A stretch of DNA of 64,000 nucleotides from Mycobacterium barrassiae (GCF_025822765.1 NZ_JACKUK010000027.1:187626-251625), one strand, 5' to 3'; numbered from the stretch's first letter, positions 27,848 to 36,077 are shown. Numbers and translations: made by a program. The notes: generated by a model not told the origin, from the letters alone.

Positions 27848-28510
27848 ATGGAGCTTTATGACGTCATGCGCACCACGGGTGCTGTCCGCCGATTCACCGA
27901 CGACCCACTGCCCGACGACGTGCTCGAACGCATCCTCGACAACGCGCGGTTCGCACCGACCGGCGGCAATCGCCAGGGCACCCACGTGATCGTGATTCGC
28001 GACGACAACACCCGTAGGGCTCTGGCCGACCTCAGCGTGACGGGTGCGCGTCGCTATACGGCGCAAGTCAAGAACGGCGAGTACCCGTGGAACCCGACGA
28101 AGCCGATGAAGGTGACGCCGGAGGAAGTCGCCGCCACCGAGGCGGGCCCCTACCTACCATTCATGTACTGCGGCGCCGTGCTGGTGATCTGCGTGGACCT
28201 CAACGTGTGCGCCGCATTCGACCAGAACCTCGACCGCATCGGACTGATCGCGGGCGCGTCGGTGTATCCGTTCGTGTGGAACATCCTGCTGGCCGCGCGC
28301 AACGAAGGGCTCGGCGGCGTGCTGGCGACGGTCACCGTGGCCGAGGAACCGCGCGTCAAGGAGCTGCTCGACATTCCCGAGGACTATGCGATCGCGGCGT
28401 TGCTGCCGATCGGCAAGCCGGTGAAGCAGGTCCGCAAGCTGACTCGTAAGCCGGTCTCCGAGATCGCCACCCGCGAGCGATTCGATGGTGAGCCGTTCAC
28501 GGTGGGGTGA
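27848..28510 (+). CDS. Nitroreductase family protein
   Basis: FMN-dependent oxidoreductase of 220 residues. The N-terminal MRTTGAVRRFTDDPLPDDVL and NARFAPTGGNRQ match the FMN-phosphate and flavin-binding segments of the nitroreductase fold. GLIAGASVYPFVWNILLAARNEGLGGVLAT is the conserved helix and Gly-rich segment. Substrates of such enzymes include nitroaromatics, quinones and flavins; the physiological one is unknown. It appears monocistronic; the recombinase-like gene begins 107 bases downstream. Confidence 0.9.
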   Translation: MELYDVMRTTGAVRRFTDDPLPDDVLERILDNARFAPTGGNRQGTHVIVIRDDNTRRALADLSVTGARRYTAQVKNGEYPWNPTKPMKVTPEEVAATEAGPYLPFMYCGAVLVICVDLNVCAAFDQNLDRIGLIAGASVYPFVWNILLAARNEGLGGVLATVTVAEEPRVKELLDIPEDYAIAALLPIGKPVKQVRKLTRKPVSEIATRERFDGEPFTVG

Positions 28511-28617
28511 TGCGGTTTCGGCCGGTAGGTCGACGTTCGGTAACAGATCGGCAGTTAGCGAGACTCGATGGCGTCGTAACTCTTCCCCATTCACGGCAGC
28601 CGTGGGACCTTGAACTC

Positions 28618-29004
28618 ATGACCTGCACGCTGGGTTATGCCACCGCTAGTTCTGTCGAGCAGAATCTCGATGATCAGCTGGCGGCGCTCAGCGCTGAGGG
28701 CGTCGACCCTCGGCGCGTGTTCACCGACAGGTTGTCCGAATCCGCCGACCGGGCGCGCGCCGGTCTGCACGCGATGCTGAGTTACGCGCGATCAGGCGAC
28801 ACGGTCATCGTCGTCGCACTCGACCGTCTCGGCCGCTCGACCACCGAGGTGACCCGCACCATCGCCGACCTCACCGATCGCGGATTACGGCTGCGGGCGC
28901 TGCGCGAGGGGTTGGACACCGGAACGTCGACGGGGCATGTCGTCGCGAGCGTTCTGCGCAGCCTGGCTCAACTCGACCTGCAGCACTACCACGACTCGCG
29001 CTAA
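28618..29004 (+). CDS. Minimal serine-recombinase (resolvase) domain protein
   Basis: Protein of 128 residues with only the N-terminal catalytic domain of resolvases/invertases. The N-terminus LGYATASSVEQNLDDQLAAL matches GYARVSTDDQNL, retaining a Ser at the nucleophile position (about residue 11) but with Thr in place of the usual Arg. The second catalytic pair is present as Arg70/Arg73 in VALDRLGRSTTE. The DNA-binding C-terminal HTH is absent: the protein stops right after the long helix (SVLRSLAQLDLQHYHDSR). It could be a remnant, or a domesticated protein. No transposon ends are seen around it. A large inverted repeat follows. Confidence 0.78.
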   Translation: MTCTLGYATASSVEQNLDDQLAALSAEGVDPRRVFTDRLSESADRARAGLHAMLSYARSGDTVIVVALDRLGRSTTEVTRTIADLTDRGLRLRALREGLDTGTSTGHVVASVLRSLAQLDLQHYHDSR

Positions 29005-29015
29005 CCCCACCCCGC

Positions 29016-29112
29016 CGAGACTGTCCCCAGCTTCGCGGGGGCCCCACACAGATCGCAGTTCTCCGTACTTTCGCGATCTCCCTGGGCCCCCGCGAAGCTG
29101 GGGACAGTCTCG
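29016..29112. repeat. Perfect 29-bp inverted repeat between convergent genes
   Basis: Arms 29016-29044 and 29084-29112 are exact reverse complements over 29 bases (outermost CGAGACTGTCCCC). Inside the 39-nt loop, AGATCGC (29049-29055) can pair with GCGATCT (29073-29079), giving a nested stem. It fills the gap between the recombinase-like gene and the HhH-GPD gene. A bidirectional terminator is the simplest role, but the arms are much longer than needed. Confidence 0.85.
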
Positions 29113-29123
29113 TGAACCGCGCG

Positions 29124-29702
29124 CTAGGCCTTGGCGGCCTTAGCCGCCGCTTTGGCCTGCTTCTTGTAGTTGCGCACCTTCTCGAGCGAGCCGGGATCGA
29201 CCACGTCGGCCACCGACAGGTACGACCCCGCCTTGCCGTAATCGCCCGCCGCCTTGCGCCACCCCGTCGGTGTCACGCCGTACTGTTTGCCCAGCAGCGC
29301 GAGGAAGATCTTCGCCTTCTGCTCGCCGAACCCGGGCAGCGCCTTGATGCGACGCAACACCTCGGCGCCATCCGGATCGCCTGCGGTCCACAGCCCCGCC
29401 GTCTGCCCGTCGTACTGATCGACGATCAGCTGCGCGATGGCCTGGATCTTCTTGGCCATCGATCCCGGAAAGCGATGGATCGCAGGTGTTTTCGAACACA
29501 GCGCGGCAAACTCGTCAGGGTCGTACTCGGCGATCTCACGGACGTCGAAGCCGCCCATCCGGTCGGCAATCTTCTTCGGCCCCGCGAAGGCATGCTCCAT
29601 CGGATACTGCTGGTCCAAAGTCATGCCGACCAGCAGCGCGAACGGATTGGCCTCGAGCAGTGCATCAGCCGCGGGATCTTGAACTAGCTGCAGTTTCGCC
29701 AC
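29124..29702 (-). CDS. HhH-GPD superfamily base-excision-like protein (Rv1156-like)
   Basis: Protein of 192 residues resembling M. tuberculosis Rv1156. The N-terminal NPFALLVGMTLDQQYPMEHAF matches the start of HhH-GPD glycosylase domains. A helix-hairpin-helix is visible at IKALPGFGEQKAKIFLALLG (about 127-146). The usual catalytic Lys/Asp and the Fe-S cysteines of EndoIII are not evident, so activity is uncertain. The C-terminus is Ala/Lys-rich. It is divergent from the LytS-type kinase with 64 bases between starts. Confidence 0.88.
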   Translation of the reverse strand: MAKLQLVQDPAADALLEANPFALLVGMTLDQQYPMEHAFAGPKKIADRMGGFDVREIAEYDPDEFAALCSKTPAIHRFPGSMAKKIQAIAQLIVDQYDGQTAGLWTAGDPDGAEVLRRIKALPGFGEQKAKIFLALLGKQYGVTPTGWRKAAGDYGKAGSYLSVADVVDPGSLEKVRNYKKQAKAAAKAAKA

Positions 29703-29729
29703 GTGGCCAGTTTAAGGTGGCGACAGCGC

Positions 29730-29746
29730 CACGGGCGTCGCCCGTG
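29730..29746. promoter_or_regulatory. Palindrome between HhH-GPD and LytS genes
   Basis: CACGGGC-GTC-GCCCGTG is a perfect 7-bp inverted repeat with a 3-nt spacer, centred in the 64-bp gap between the two divergent starts. It could be an operator, perhaps for the downstream LytR regulator, or an RNA hairpin in the leader of either gene. Confidence 0.35.
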
Positions 29747-29766
29747 CGACCACCTGGTGAGGTGAG

Positions 29767-30978
29767 ATGTCCGGCGAGCTCGCGATCGTACTGGCGATCC
29801 TGGTTCTGGCCGCCGTCGCGGCCGCGGTCATCACCGTGCGCACGCGCCGCGTCGTGGCCACTCCCACCGAGCGCGGCGTGCATGCCGCGCTGTACACCGC
29901 CTCGCTGGCCGCTCGCGCACTGCGCCAGGGCCTGGACACCGACTCCGCAGGCACCGCAGTCCCCTTCCTGCGCGGGTTGACCGGCACCGAGGGCGTGGCG
30001 GTCTTCGACGTCGACGGTCGCCTGCTCGCATCGGATCCACCCGAGGAGCCGCTGTGGACCTCGGCCGTGCTCGACGCCTGCGAGCGCGCCGCGGGCGAGT
30101 CGATTTCCGGAGGACGACGGGTCCTCACCCACGCGGGGACTTCAACCGTCCTGGCACAACCGCTGCTCGCCGAGGGCGGCGACGCACTGGGCGTGCTCGT
30201 CGTGGTGACCACCCGCTCCCCCGCGCCTGGCCTGCTCGGCGCTGTCGGCGAGGTGGCTCGCTACGCAGCCAGCCAGATCGAGCTGGCGGAGCTCGACGCG
30301 TCGCGCGCCCGCCTCGACCGCGCCGAGGTGCTGGCGTTGCGCGCCCAGATCAGCCCGCACTTCATCTACAACGCGCTCAACACAATTGCGTCGTTCGTGC
30401 GTACCGACCCGGACCGCGCGCGCGAGCTCATCCTCGAATTCGCAGACTTCACCCGCTACTCGTTCCGCGCGGCCGGGCAGTACACGACACTCGCCGAGGA
30501 ACTGCGCAACATCGATCGGTATCTCACGCTCGAACGTGCGCGCTTCGGTGAGGCCCTCAAGGTCAAGCTTCAGGTCGCGCCGGAGGTGCTCAACGTCGTC
30601 GTACCGTTCCTCGCCCTGCAGCCGTTGGTCGAGAACGCGGTGCGGCACGGATTCGCCGGGCAGGGCGGCGGCGAGATCGAGATCATCGCCCGCGACGAGG
30701 GTTCGGACTGCGTCATCACCGTCGAGGACAACGGCGTCGGCATGGACCCCGACACGTTGCGCGCCGGACCCGGCGACGCCCTCGCCGACGACAAGAAGGA
30801 CTCCGCGCACGTCGGGCTGACCAATGTCGACCATCGGCTGCGCGCGGCGTTCGGCAACGATTACGGTCTGGTGGTCGAAACGGCAATCGGCGCAGGCACC
30901 AAGGTCGTGATGCGGGTACCCAAGTTCCGCTCGGGCGTGCGGGCCGGCGGAGGAGCATTCGGGTTGGACGCGCCATGA
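29767..30978 (+). CDS. LytS/YpdA-type sensor histidine kinase
   Basis: Kinase of 403 residues. One transmembrane helix (about 6-25) is followed by a GAF-like sensor region (about 60-170), then the His_kinase domain with phospho-acceptor His198 in LRAQISPHFIYNALNTIAS and a HATPase domain (PLVENAVRHGFAG, DNGVGMD, VGLTNVDHRLRAAFG). Kinases of this class sense extracellular carboxylates such as pyruvate in other bacteria. It overlaps the LytTR regulator by four bases (ATGA). The downstream genes encode ActP-like symporters, which points to a carboxylate-uptake system. Confidence 0.93.
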   Translation: MSGELAIVLAILVLAAVAAAVITVRTRRVVATPTERGVHAALYTASLAARALRQGLDTDSAGTAVPFLRGLTGTEGVAVFDVDGRLLASDPPEEPLWTSAVLDACERAAGESISGGRRVLTHAGTSTVLAQPLLAEGGDALGVLVVVTTRSPAPGLLGAVGEVARYAASQIELAELDASRARLDRAEVLALRAQISPHFIYNALNTIASFVRTDPDRARELILEFADFTRYSFRAAGQYTTLAEELRNIDRYLTLERARFGEALKVKLQVAPEVLNVVVPFLALQPLVENAVRHGFAGQGGGEIEIIARDEGSDCVITVEDNGVGMDPDTLRAGPGDALADDKKDSAHVGLTNVDHRLRAAFGNDYGLVVETAIGAGTKVVMRVPKFRSGVRAGGGAFGLDAP

Positions 30979-31736
30979 CCAGGGCCTTGACGGTGCTCGC
31001 AGTTGACGACGAGGCGCCCGCGCTCGACGAGCTGGCCTACCTCCTCGAGAAGCATGCCGACATCGGAAAGGTGCTGCGCGCCGGTGATGCCACCTCTGCG
31101 CTGCGCGAACTCAACCAACGGCCCATCGACGCGATCTTTCTCGACATCAACATGCCCGGACTGTCCGGCATCGAACTCGCCGGTGTGCTCGCCAACTTCT
31201 CGCACCGGCCCGCCATCGTGTTCGTGACGGCGCACGACGACAAGGCCGTCGCCGCGTTCGACGTCGGCGCGCTGGACTACCTACTCAAGCCGATCCGGCA
31301 GGACCGCCTGGACGAGGCGATACGGCGGGTGATGACCAGAACGGCCACCGAACCCGAGAGACCTGACGACGATGTGATCCCCGCCGAGCTCGGCGGCGTC
31401 ACGCACCTGGTGCCGCGGGACACCATCGGCTGGGTGGAAGCCGAGGGCGACTACGCCCGGCTGCACTCAGCATCTGGGTCGCACCTGGTGCGTATCCCGC
31501 TGAGCACTCTCGAAAGCCGTTGGCGGGACAAAGGCTTCCAACGTGTACACCGTTCCTACCTGGTGGCGCTGCGCATGGTCACGGGGCTGCGGACCAACGC
31601 GGGCGGGGTGCTGGTGCGCCTGCGCGCCAACGGCGCCTCCCCCGCGGTTGAACTTCCGGTGAGCCGACGCCAGGTGCGTGAACTGCGTGACCGCGTGGTG
31701 CGCGACCCGATGCGGAACCTGAAACCCGATGACTAG
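30975..31736 (+). CDS. LytTR-family response regulator
   Basis: Response regulator of 253 residues and cognate of the kinase it overlaps. The receiver domain has Asp11/Asp12, phospho-acceptor Asp57 (IFLDINMPGLSG), FVTAHDDKAV and Lys in DYLLKPI. The C-terminal LytTR DNA-binding domain (about 140-240) includes IGWVEAEGDYARLHS, FQRVHRSYLVAL and LPVSRRQVRELR. LytTR proteins bind direct repeats upstream of transport genes. It overlaps the next small membrane-protein gene by eight bases, so the whole unit is likely one transcript. Confidence 0.95.
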   Translation: MTRALTVLAVDDEAPALDELAYLLEKHADIGKVLRAGDATSALRELNQRPIDAIFLDINMPGLSGIELAGVLANFSHRPAIVFVTAHDDKAVAAFDVGALDYLLKPIRQDRLDEAIRRVMTRTATEPERPDDDVIPAELGGVTHLVPRDTIGWVEAEGDYARLHSASGSHLVRIPLSTLESRWRDKGFQRVHRSYLVALRMVTGLRTNAGGVLVRLRANGASPAVELPVSRRQVRELRDRVVRDPMRNLKPDD

Positions 31737-32103
31737 CAACGAGAAACCCCAACGCGAACGGGTTGTGCTGGCCCACCGGCGCGGGGCCCGCATGGTGCGC
31801 ACACGCGTCGAGGTTCAGGAACAGACCCTGGTCGGCGATGCGCTGGTGCGCGGCCTGGTGCGCGCCCAGCTGGGCCTGGCGCTGCGACTCGCCGCGGTGG
31901 TGGTGTGTGCCGTCGTCGCGATTCCGTTGCTCAACACGGCATTTCCGGATCTGGCCGCCATCACCGTCATCGGTATCCGGCTCAACTGGCTCGTGCTCGC
32001 TGTGCTGGTCTACCCGTTCTTCTACGGGGTGGGACGGCTCTATGTGCGGTTGGCCGAGCAGGCGGAGCGCGACTTCGTCGGCGTCGTCGACAGCGAACCA
32101 TGA
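31729..32103 (+). CDS. Small membrane protein preceding first symporter
   Basis: Protein of 124 residues with a basic N-terminal ~45 residues and two membrane helices (LGLALRLAAVVVCAVVAIPLL and LNWLVLAVLVYPFFYGVGRLYVRLAEQ). It holds the same position before a symporter as the DUF485 protein at 33990 does before the second one, so it is probably an analogue or diverged relative of DUF485/MctB-type accessory subunits. It overlaps the regulator by eight bases and the symporter by four. Confidence 0.75.
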   Translation: MTSNEKPQRERVVLAHRRGARMVRTRVEVQEQTLVGDALVRGLVRAQLGLALRLAAVVVCAVVAIPLLNTAFPDLAAITVIGIRLNWLVLAVLVYPFFYGVGRLYVRLAEQAERDFVGVVDSEP

Positions 32104-33839
32104 CCGGCTCACCACTGACGGCTGCGGCGCTGCTCGTCGCGGTGATCGCCACCGTCTCGATCGGCGTGTACGGAGTTCGGTTCTCCCGCACCACGTCCGA
32201 CTTCCTCGTCGCATCCCGCACCGTGGGACCGCAGTGGAACGCCGCGGCGATCTCGGGTGAATACCTGTCGGCCGCATCGTTCCTCGGCGTCGCCGGACTG
32301 ATCGCCAAGTACGGCGCCGACGCGCTGTGGTACCCGGTCGGCTTCACGGCGGGCTATCTCGGACTGCTGTTGTTCGTCGCCGCACCGCTGCGCCGTTCGG
32401 GCGCCTACACGGTGCCGGATTTCGCCGAGTTCCGACTCCGGTCGGCGCGGCTGCGCAAGGTAACCATGCTCGTCGTCGTGGTGGTGTGCGTCTACTATCT
32501 GGTGCCGCAATACCAGGGGGCCGGCCTGGCGCTGAAAGCCCTTCTGGGCCTACCGGTTTGGGTGGGGCCGCTGGTGGTCGGCACCATCGTCATCTCGAAC
32601 GTGGTCGCAGGCGGCATGCGATCGATCACGTTCGTCCAGGCGTTCCAGTACTGGTTGAAACTGACCGCGATAGCGATACCCGCGCTGGCGCTGCTCGCCC
32701 TGTTCGTCACCGATCGCGGCGACCTCGGCGGTCCACTTCCTCCGACGGTCACCCAGGACACGACCGTCGCAATCGAGACCGATGTGGTGGTGCGGGTCGC
32801 CGAGCCCGCCGGTATCATGGTGACCGGCATGCTCGACGGTATACCTGTTGACGCCCAACCGATTCCGACACCGGGCGACCACACCCTCGACGCGGGCACC
32901 ACGCTGACTCTCTCGGCGGGTGCGGCGACACCGGTCGTGGCCGGCACCCCCAGCAGCGGGGCCGACTGGATCGCGTCCGGCGGCGGTCTCGGCGGTGGCC
33001 ATCCGCTCTACCAGGTGCTGTCGATCATCGTCGCAACGTTCCTGGGCACCATGGGCTTACCGCATGTGCTGGTCCGCTTCTACACCAACCCCGACGGCCG
33101 CGCGGCCCGACGTACCGCGCTTGCGGTCATCGCGCTGTTGTCGCTGTTCTATCTGTTTCCAACCCTGCTCGGGGTGTTCTCGCGGCTCTACGTGCCGCGG
33201 GTGCTGATCACCGGCAACGCCGATGCCGCGGTCCTTCTCGCGCCGTCCAGTGCGATCGGCGGAGCCGCCGGTCAACTGCTCGCCGCGCTCGTCGCCGCCG
33301 GGGCCATCGCAGCGTTCCTGTCGACGTCGTCCGGGCTGTTGGTCAGTATCGCGGGCGCCCTGGCCACCGACGTGCTGCGCGGGCGGGTCCGCGACTTTCG
33401 GGTTGCTGCGGTGGTGGGCGGGCTCATCCCGATCCCGCTGTCGCTCGCCACCACAGGAGGTTTGGAACTGTCGCGCAGTGTGGGACTGGCCTTCGCCGTC
33501 GCCGCGTCCACGCTGTGCCCCCTGCTGGTGCTCGGCATCTGGTGGCGTGGCCTGACGGCGTGGGGCGCTGCGTGCGGGCTGGTGGTCGGAGGCATGCTGT
33601 CGGGCACCGCGGTGACGGTGGCGGTGGCAGGCGGGATCGACGACGACGTCCTCGGTGGCTGGCCCGCAGTGATGATCGGCTACCCCGCCGCGGTCACCGT
33701 GCCGCTGGCGTTCGCGACGATGATCCTGGTCAGTCGGCTCACCCGCGCCTCAGCGCCCGCAGACGTCGCGCGGATCTTCGCCCGTATGCACGTGCCGGAA
33801 CGGCTCGGCATGGGCGTCGAACGCGTGCCAAGAGGCTGA
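32100..33839 (+). CDS. Sodium:solute symporter, ActP-like (first copy)
   Basis: SSS-family transporter of 579 residues with about 13 helices. Motifs shared with cation/acetate symporters are FLVASRTVGPQWNAAAISGEYLSAASFLG (about 36-64), VVAGGMRSITFVQAFQYWLK, and TMGLPHVLVRFYTNPDGRAAR. AFLSTSSGLLVSIAG gives the Ser/Thr pair of the sodium site. A hydrophilic segment of about 95 residues (about 205-300), rich in Thr/Val/Pro/Gly, is inserted between helices and should lie outside; the second copy has a shorter, different one. It is translationally coupled to the upstream small protein. The substrate is inferred to be a monocarboxylate. Confidence 0.9.
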   Translation: MTGSPLTAAALLVAVIATVSIGVYGVRFSRTTSDFLVASRTVGPQWNAAAISGEYLSAASFLGVAGLIAKYGADALWYPVGFTAGYLGLLLFVAAPLRRSGAYTVPDFAEFRLRSARLRKVTMLVVVVVCVYYLVPQYQGAGLALKALLGLPVWVGPLVVGTIVISNVVAGGMRSITFVQAFQYWLKLTAIAIPALALLALFVTDRGDLGGPLPPTVTQDTTVAIETDVVVRVAEPAGIMVTGMLDGIPVDAQPIPTPGDHTLDAGTTLTLSAGAATPVVAGTPSSGADWIASGGGLGGGHPLYQVLSIIVATFLGTMGLPHVLVRFYTNPDGRAARRTALAVIALLSLFYLFPTLLGVFSRLYVPRVLITGNADAAVLLAPSSAIGGAAGQLLAALVAAGAIAAFLSTSSGLLVSIAGALATDVLRGRVRDFRVAAVVGGLIPIPLSLATTGGLELSRSVGLAFAVAASTLCPLLVLGIWWRGLTAWGAACGLVVGGMLSGTAVTVAVAGGIDDDVLGGWPAVMIGYPAAVTVPLAFATMILVSRLTRASAPADVARIFARMHVPERLGMGVERVPRG

Positions 33840-33923
33840 CCGCGCCACCGTTCGTCGTCGCCGATCGACCGCTCACCGCACCACCTGCGGGTTTCACCGT
33901 GTGAGCGCCGCCAGCTCTGGGTA

Positions 33924-33939
33924 TGTGACCTGCATCTCA
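33924..33939 (+). promoter_or_regulatory. CRP/GlxR-like half-palindrome
   Basis: TGTGA (33924-33928), six bases, then TCTCA (33935-33939) fits the CRP/GlxR consensus TGTGA-N6-TCACA with one mismatch. It lies 51 bases before the DUF485-ActP pair in the 150-bp gap after the first symporter. A cAMP-dependent regulator controlling acetate-type uptake would make sense, but the assignment rests on pattern only. Confidence 0.35.
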
Positions 33940-33989
33940 TCTAGTTTCTGCAGTTGAGCCGGTTCACATTCGACGTTCAGGAGCACACG

Positions 33990-34325
33990 ATGCCGACCAC
34001 CGAAACCGCCATCAGCGGTGAGGAGTACCTGGCCGTGCAGGCCAGTCCCGAATTCCAAGAATTGCGAAGCAGATTGCGTCGCTTCGTGTTCCCAATGAGT
34101 GCGCTGTTCCTGCTCTGGTACACCGTCTACGTTCTGCTCGGAGCGTTCGCCCACGACTTCATGGCCACCAAGGTCTGGGGCAATGTCAACGTCGGCATCG
34201 TCATCGGCCTCGGCCAGTTCGTGTCGACGTTCCTCATCACCGCGCTGTACGTCCGGTTCGCCAACCGTGAACTCGACCCGCGTGCGGCGGCGATCCGCAA
34301 CGAGCTCGAAGGCGGTGCGGCATGA
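33990..34325 (+). CDS. DUF485 membrane protein (MctB-like)
   Basis: Protein of 111 residues with two transmembrane helices. It contains the DUF485 pattern: SPEFQELRSRLRRFVFPMSALFLLWYTVYVLLGAFAHDFM, a second helix VNVGIVIGLGQFVSTFLITALYV, then the basic/acidic ending ANRELDPRAAAIR. Such proteins precede ActP/MctC symporters in many bacteria and are presumed accessory subunits. CAGGAG lies seven bases before ATG 33990. It overlaps the symporter gene by four bases (ATGA). Confidence 0.93.
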   Translation: MPTTETAISGEEYLAVQASPEFQELRSRLRRFVFPMSALFLLWYTVYVLLGAFAHDFMATKVWGNVNVGIVIGLGQFVSTFLITALYVRFANRELDPRAAAIRNELEGGAA

Positions 34326-35971
34326 CCGACAGGTTCAATACGGTGACCGTCCTCGCCGCCGACACCACCGTCGGCAACCCGGTCGCCAACATCGGCATCT
34401 TCGCGCTCTTCGTCGCCGTCACGCTGTTCATCGTGATCCGCGCCAGCAAGAAGAACGCGACCGCCGCTGAGTTCTTCACCGCGGGAAGGTCTTTCACCGG
34501 TCCGCAAAACGGTATCGCCATCTCCGGCGACTACTTGTCCGCGGCCAGCTTCCTCGGAATCGCCGGCGCCATCGCGGTTTACGGCTATGACGGGTTCCTG
34601 TATTCCATCGGCTTCCTGGTGGCCTGGCTCGTCGCCCTGCTGTTGGTCGCCGAGTTGCTGCGCAACGCAGGCAAATTCACGATGGCCGACGTGCTGAGCT
34701 TCCGGCTCAAGCAACGCCCGGTGCGGCTGGCGGCCGCCACCACCACCCTCGCCGTGTGCCTGTTCTACCTGCTGGCGCAGATGGCGGGCGCAGGTGGCCT
34801 CGTCGCGCTGCTGCTGAACGTCACGAGTGATATCGGTCAGGCGCTGGTCATTGCCGTCGTCGGCGTGCTGATGATCGTCTACGTGCTGATCGGTGGCATG
34901 AAGGGAACGACCTGGGTGCAGATCATCAAGGCGGTGCTGCTGATCGGTGGCGCGGCGATGATGACGGTCTGGGTGCTCACCAAGTTCGGGTTGAACTTCT
35001 CCGAGATCCTCGGTGCGGCGCAGTCTGCGGTCTCGCAGTCGACGAACGAAGCCGTCGCCAGCCGCGACGTGCTGGCACCGGGTGCGCAGTACGGTGCGTC
35101 GCTGACTTCGCAGATCAACTTCATCTCGCTGGCGCTGGCGCTGGTGCTCGGCACGGCGGGCCTGCCGCACGTGTTGATGCGGTTCTACACGGTGCCGACC
35201 GCCAAGGAGGCACGTCGATCGGTGGTCTGGGCGATCGTGCTGATCGGCGCGTTCTACCTGTTCACCCTCGCGCTCGGCTACGGCGCCGCGGCGCTGGTCG
35301 GACCCGATGCGATCCTCGCCGCGCCCGGCGGGCAGAACGCCGCAGCCCCGCTGCTGGCATTCCAACTCGGTGGCGTGGTCCTGCTCGGCATCATCTCGGC
35401 GGTCGCGTTCGCGACGATCCTGGCGGTGGTCGCAGGCCTAACCATCACGGCCGCAACGTCATTCGCGCACGACATCTACGCGAGTGTGATGAAGAGCCAC
35501 CAGGTCAGCGAGAGCGAGCAGGTTCGGGTTTCGCGCATCACCGTGGTGGTGCTCGGCATCCTCGCCATCGGCCTGGGCATCCTCGCCGCGGAGCAGAACA
35601 TCGCGTTCCTGGTCGCCCTGGCGTTCGCGGTGGCCGCCGCGGCGAACCTGCCGACGATCATCTACTCGCTGTACTGGCCCCGGTTCAACACCCGCGGTGC
35701 GCTGTGGAGCATGTACGGCGGTCTCATCTCGACGATCGTCCTGATCATCTTCTCGCCCGCGGTGTCCGGCGCGAAGACCGCGATGTTGCCGAACGTCGAC
35801 TTCGCCTGGTTCCCGCTCGCCAACCCCGGAATCGTGTCGATCCCGCTGGCGTTCATCCTGGGCATCGTCGGCACGCTGAGTTCGCCCGATCGCGGCGATC
35901 CGGCGATCGCGGCCGAATTCGAGGTGCGCTGCCTGACCGGCGTCGGCGCCGAGAAAGCCGTCAGCCACTGA
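34322..35971 (+). CDS. Cation/monocarboxylate symporter, ActP/MctC-like (second copy)
   Basis: SSS-family transporter of 549 residues. It keeps the ActP core closely: FFTAGRSFTGPQNGIAISGDYLSAASFLGIAG, IGGMKGTTWVQIIKAVLL, GTAGLPHVLMRFYTVPTAKEARRSV, and ATILAVVAGLTITAATSFAHDIYA carrying the sodium-site Ser/Thr. It should import acetate, propionate or pyruvate with a cation. Together with the DUF485 protein it matches the mctBC arrangement of Corynebacterium. The unit ends in the hairpin at 35984-36038. Confidence 0.94.
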   Translation: MTDRFNTVTVLAADTTVGNPVANIGIFALFVAVTLFIVIRASKKNATAAEFFTAGRSFTGPQNGIAISGDYLSAASFLGIAGAIAVYGYDGFLYSIGFLVAWLVALLLVAELLRNAGKFTMADVLSFRLKQRPVRLAAATTTLAVCLFYLLAQMAGAGGLVALLLNVTSDIGQALVIAVVGVLMIVYVLIGGMKGTTWVQIIKAVLLIGGAAMMTVWVLTKFGLNFSEILGAAQSAVSQSTNEAVASRDVLAPGAQYGASLTSQINFISLALALVLGTAGLPHVLMRFYTVPTAKEARRSVVWAIVLIGAFYLFTLALGYGAAALVGPDAILAAPGGQNAAAPLLAFQLGGVVLLGIISAVAFATILAVVAGLTITAATSFAHDIYASVMKSHQVSESEQVRVSRITVVVLGILAIGLGILAAEQNIAFLVALAFAVAAAANLPTIIYSLYWPRFNTRGALWSMYGGLISTIVLIIFSPAVSGAKTAMLPNVDFAWFPLANPGIVSIPLAFILGIVGTLSSPDRGDPAIAAEFEVRCLTGVGAEKAVSH

Positions 35972-35983
35972 CGCTTCCCCACC

Positions 35984-36038
35984 GAAGCTGGATTCCAGCA
36001 GGGAACAGCCTTACAGCTCCCTGCTGGAATCCAGCTTC
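35984..36038. terminator. Perfect 21-bp hairpin after the symporter operon
   Basis: Arms 35984-36004 and 36018-36038 are exact reverse complements (outer bases GAAGCTGGATTCC) with a 13-nt loop. It starts 13 bases after the symporter stop codon and 40 bases before the next gene on the same strand. There is no T-tract. It should end the LytSR-symporter unit. Confidence 0.78.
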
Positions 36039-36077
36039 TCGGAATAACGAGGTGGGCCCCGACCGCTACTGTCTAGC

